A DNA stretch of 64,000 nt from contig NZ_VUMS01000010.1 in the NCBI RefSeq assembly GCF_009696065.1, positions 54,860-118,859 on the forward strand, given 5' to 3'. The notes under the pieces are model-generated. The model ran no database searches. It had not been told where the DNA came from and saw only the letters and a list, made by a program, of their open reading frames with translations. Source of the DNA: Oliverpabstia intestinalis. GTDB taxonomy: Bacteria; Bacillota; Clostridia; Lachnospirales; Lachnospiraceae. Of the stretch, positions 63,819-64,000 are shown one piece after another; the stretch's first letter is position 1, and the number at the start of each line of letters is the position of its first letter. The translations under genes were made by a program, and so were the position numbers.

Positions 63819-64000
63819 GTAACTGTTCAGTACCTTCACAGTTACGAGCCAAAATGCATTTAAACGATAAAAACACGCTTTGCGAGTTTTTATCGTTATC
63901 GCGGCACTCCTCAAGGTTCCGTGCAAGCACGGACTTTGACTCGTTGCTCGCGTAAATCACCTTCGGTGATGGCATTTTGGCTTGTATGTCTCGGGATTTT
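63819..64000 (+). repeat. Composite multi-hairpin dispersed repeat, long form, cut by window edge
   Basis: Starts GTAACTGTTCAGTAC and follows the long copy at 1647-1879 nearly base for base through the extra CCGTGC-AA-GCACGG block and on to TGTCTCGGGATTTT where the window ends. The right end is beyond the edge. It lies 37 bases upstream of the GNAT gene. Confidence 0.85.

Overview
The window looks like chromosomal DNA of a spore-forming gut Firmicute of the Lachnospiraceae, probably Blautia- or Ruminococcus-like (genus inferred, not proven). Evidence: an alpha/beta-type small acid-soluble spore protein, a YlbJ-like sporulation membrane protein, a SpoVB/MurJ-type flippase, the Bacillus-like order rpmB / yloU / fakA / recG and mgsA-rsmD-coaD next to ylbJ, an unusually large acyl-CoA dehydratase-activator protein, and strong AAGGAGG-type ribosome binding sites. 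Most genes lie on the minus strand.

Layout. 1-6.7 kb: RNA methyltransferase (partial), relQ alarmone synthetase, pepD, ylbJ, a coiled-coil protein, coaD, rsmD, mgsA. 6.8-12.7 kb: spore protein, a Lys/Ala-rich small protein, recG, fakA, an Asp23 protein, rpmB. 12.9-24.7 kb: cell envelope and DNA genes (D,D-carboxypeptidase, SH3 lipoprotein, nucleoid-associated protein, topB, tRNA-Thr, aminotransferase, L,D-transpeptidase, mscS, glgB). 25-32.2 kb: two amino-acid operons, serC-serA and leuB-ilvD-ilvB, each with its own promoter. 32.6-39 kb: tgt-yajC and a divergent 1,400-residue acyl-CoA dehydratase/activator. 39-45.7 kb: thioesterase, flippase, ung, hisH-hisF, a flavin-type oxidase, an aldo/keto reductase. 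45.8-55.7 kb: a very large ABC ATPase-permease fusion, mgtC, a HAD/GntR pair, a TnpB element with its guide RNA, and a fluoride-type CLC transporter behind a fluoride riboswitch. 55.8-62.1 kb: a C69 dipeptidase followed by a two-component/ABC-export module that is decaying: its regulator, kinase and permease are all broken. 62.1-64 kb: a hairpin-rich gap, an HD hydrolase, an acetyltransferase.

The most distinctive feature is non-coding. A composite, multi-hairpin dispersed repeat (114 to 233 bp, begins GTAACTGTTCAGTAC and ends in a near-inverted copy) occurs in full at least six times, always in the same orientation, plus an internally deleted mini-copy. Its first hairpin, a 27-bp palindromic module, also occurs alone. 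Copies often start within a few bases of a stop codon, sometimes between a gene and its terminator. Two further, unrelated palindromic elements (25001-25168 and 32272-32456) sit in other gaps.
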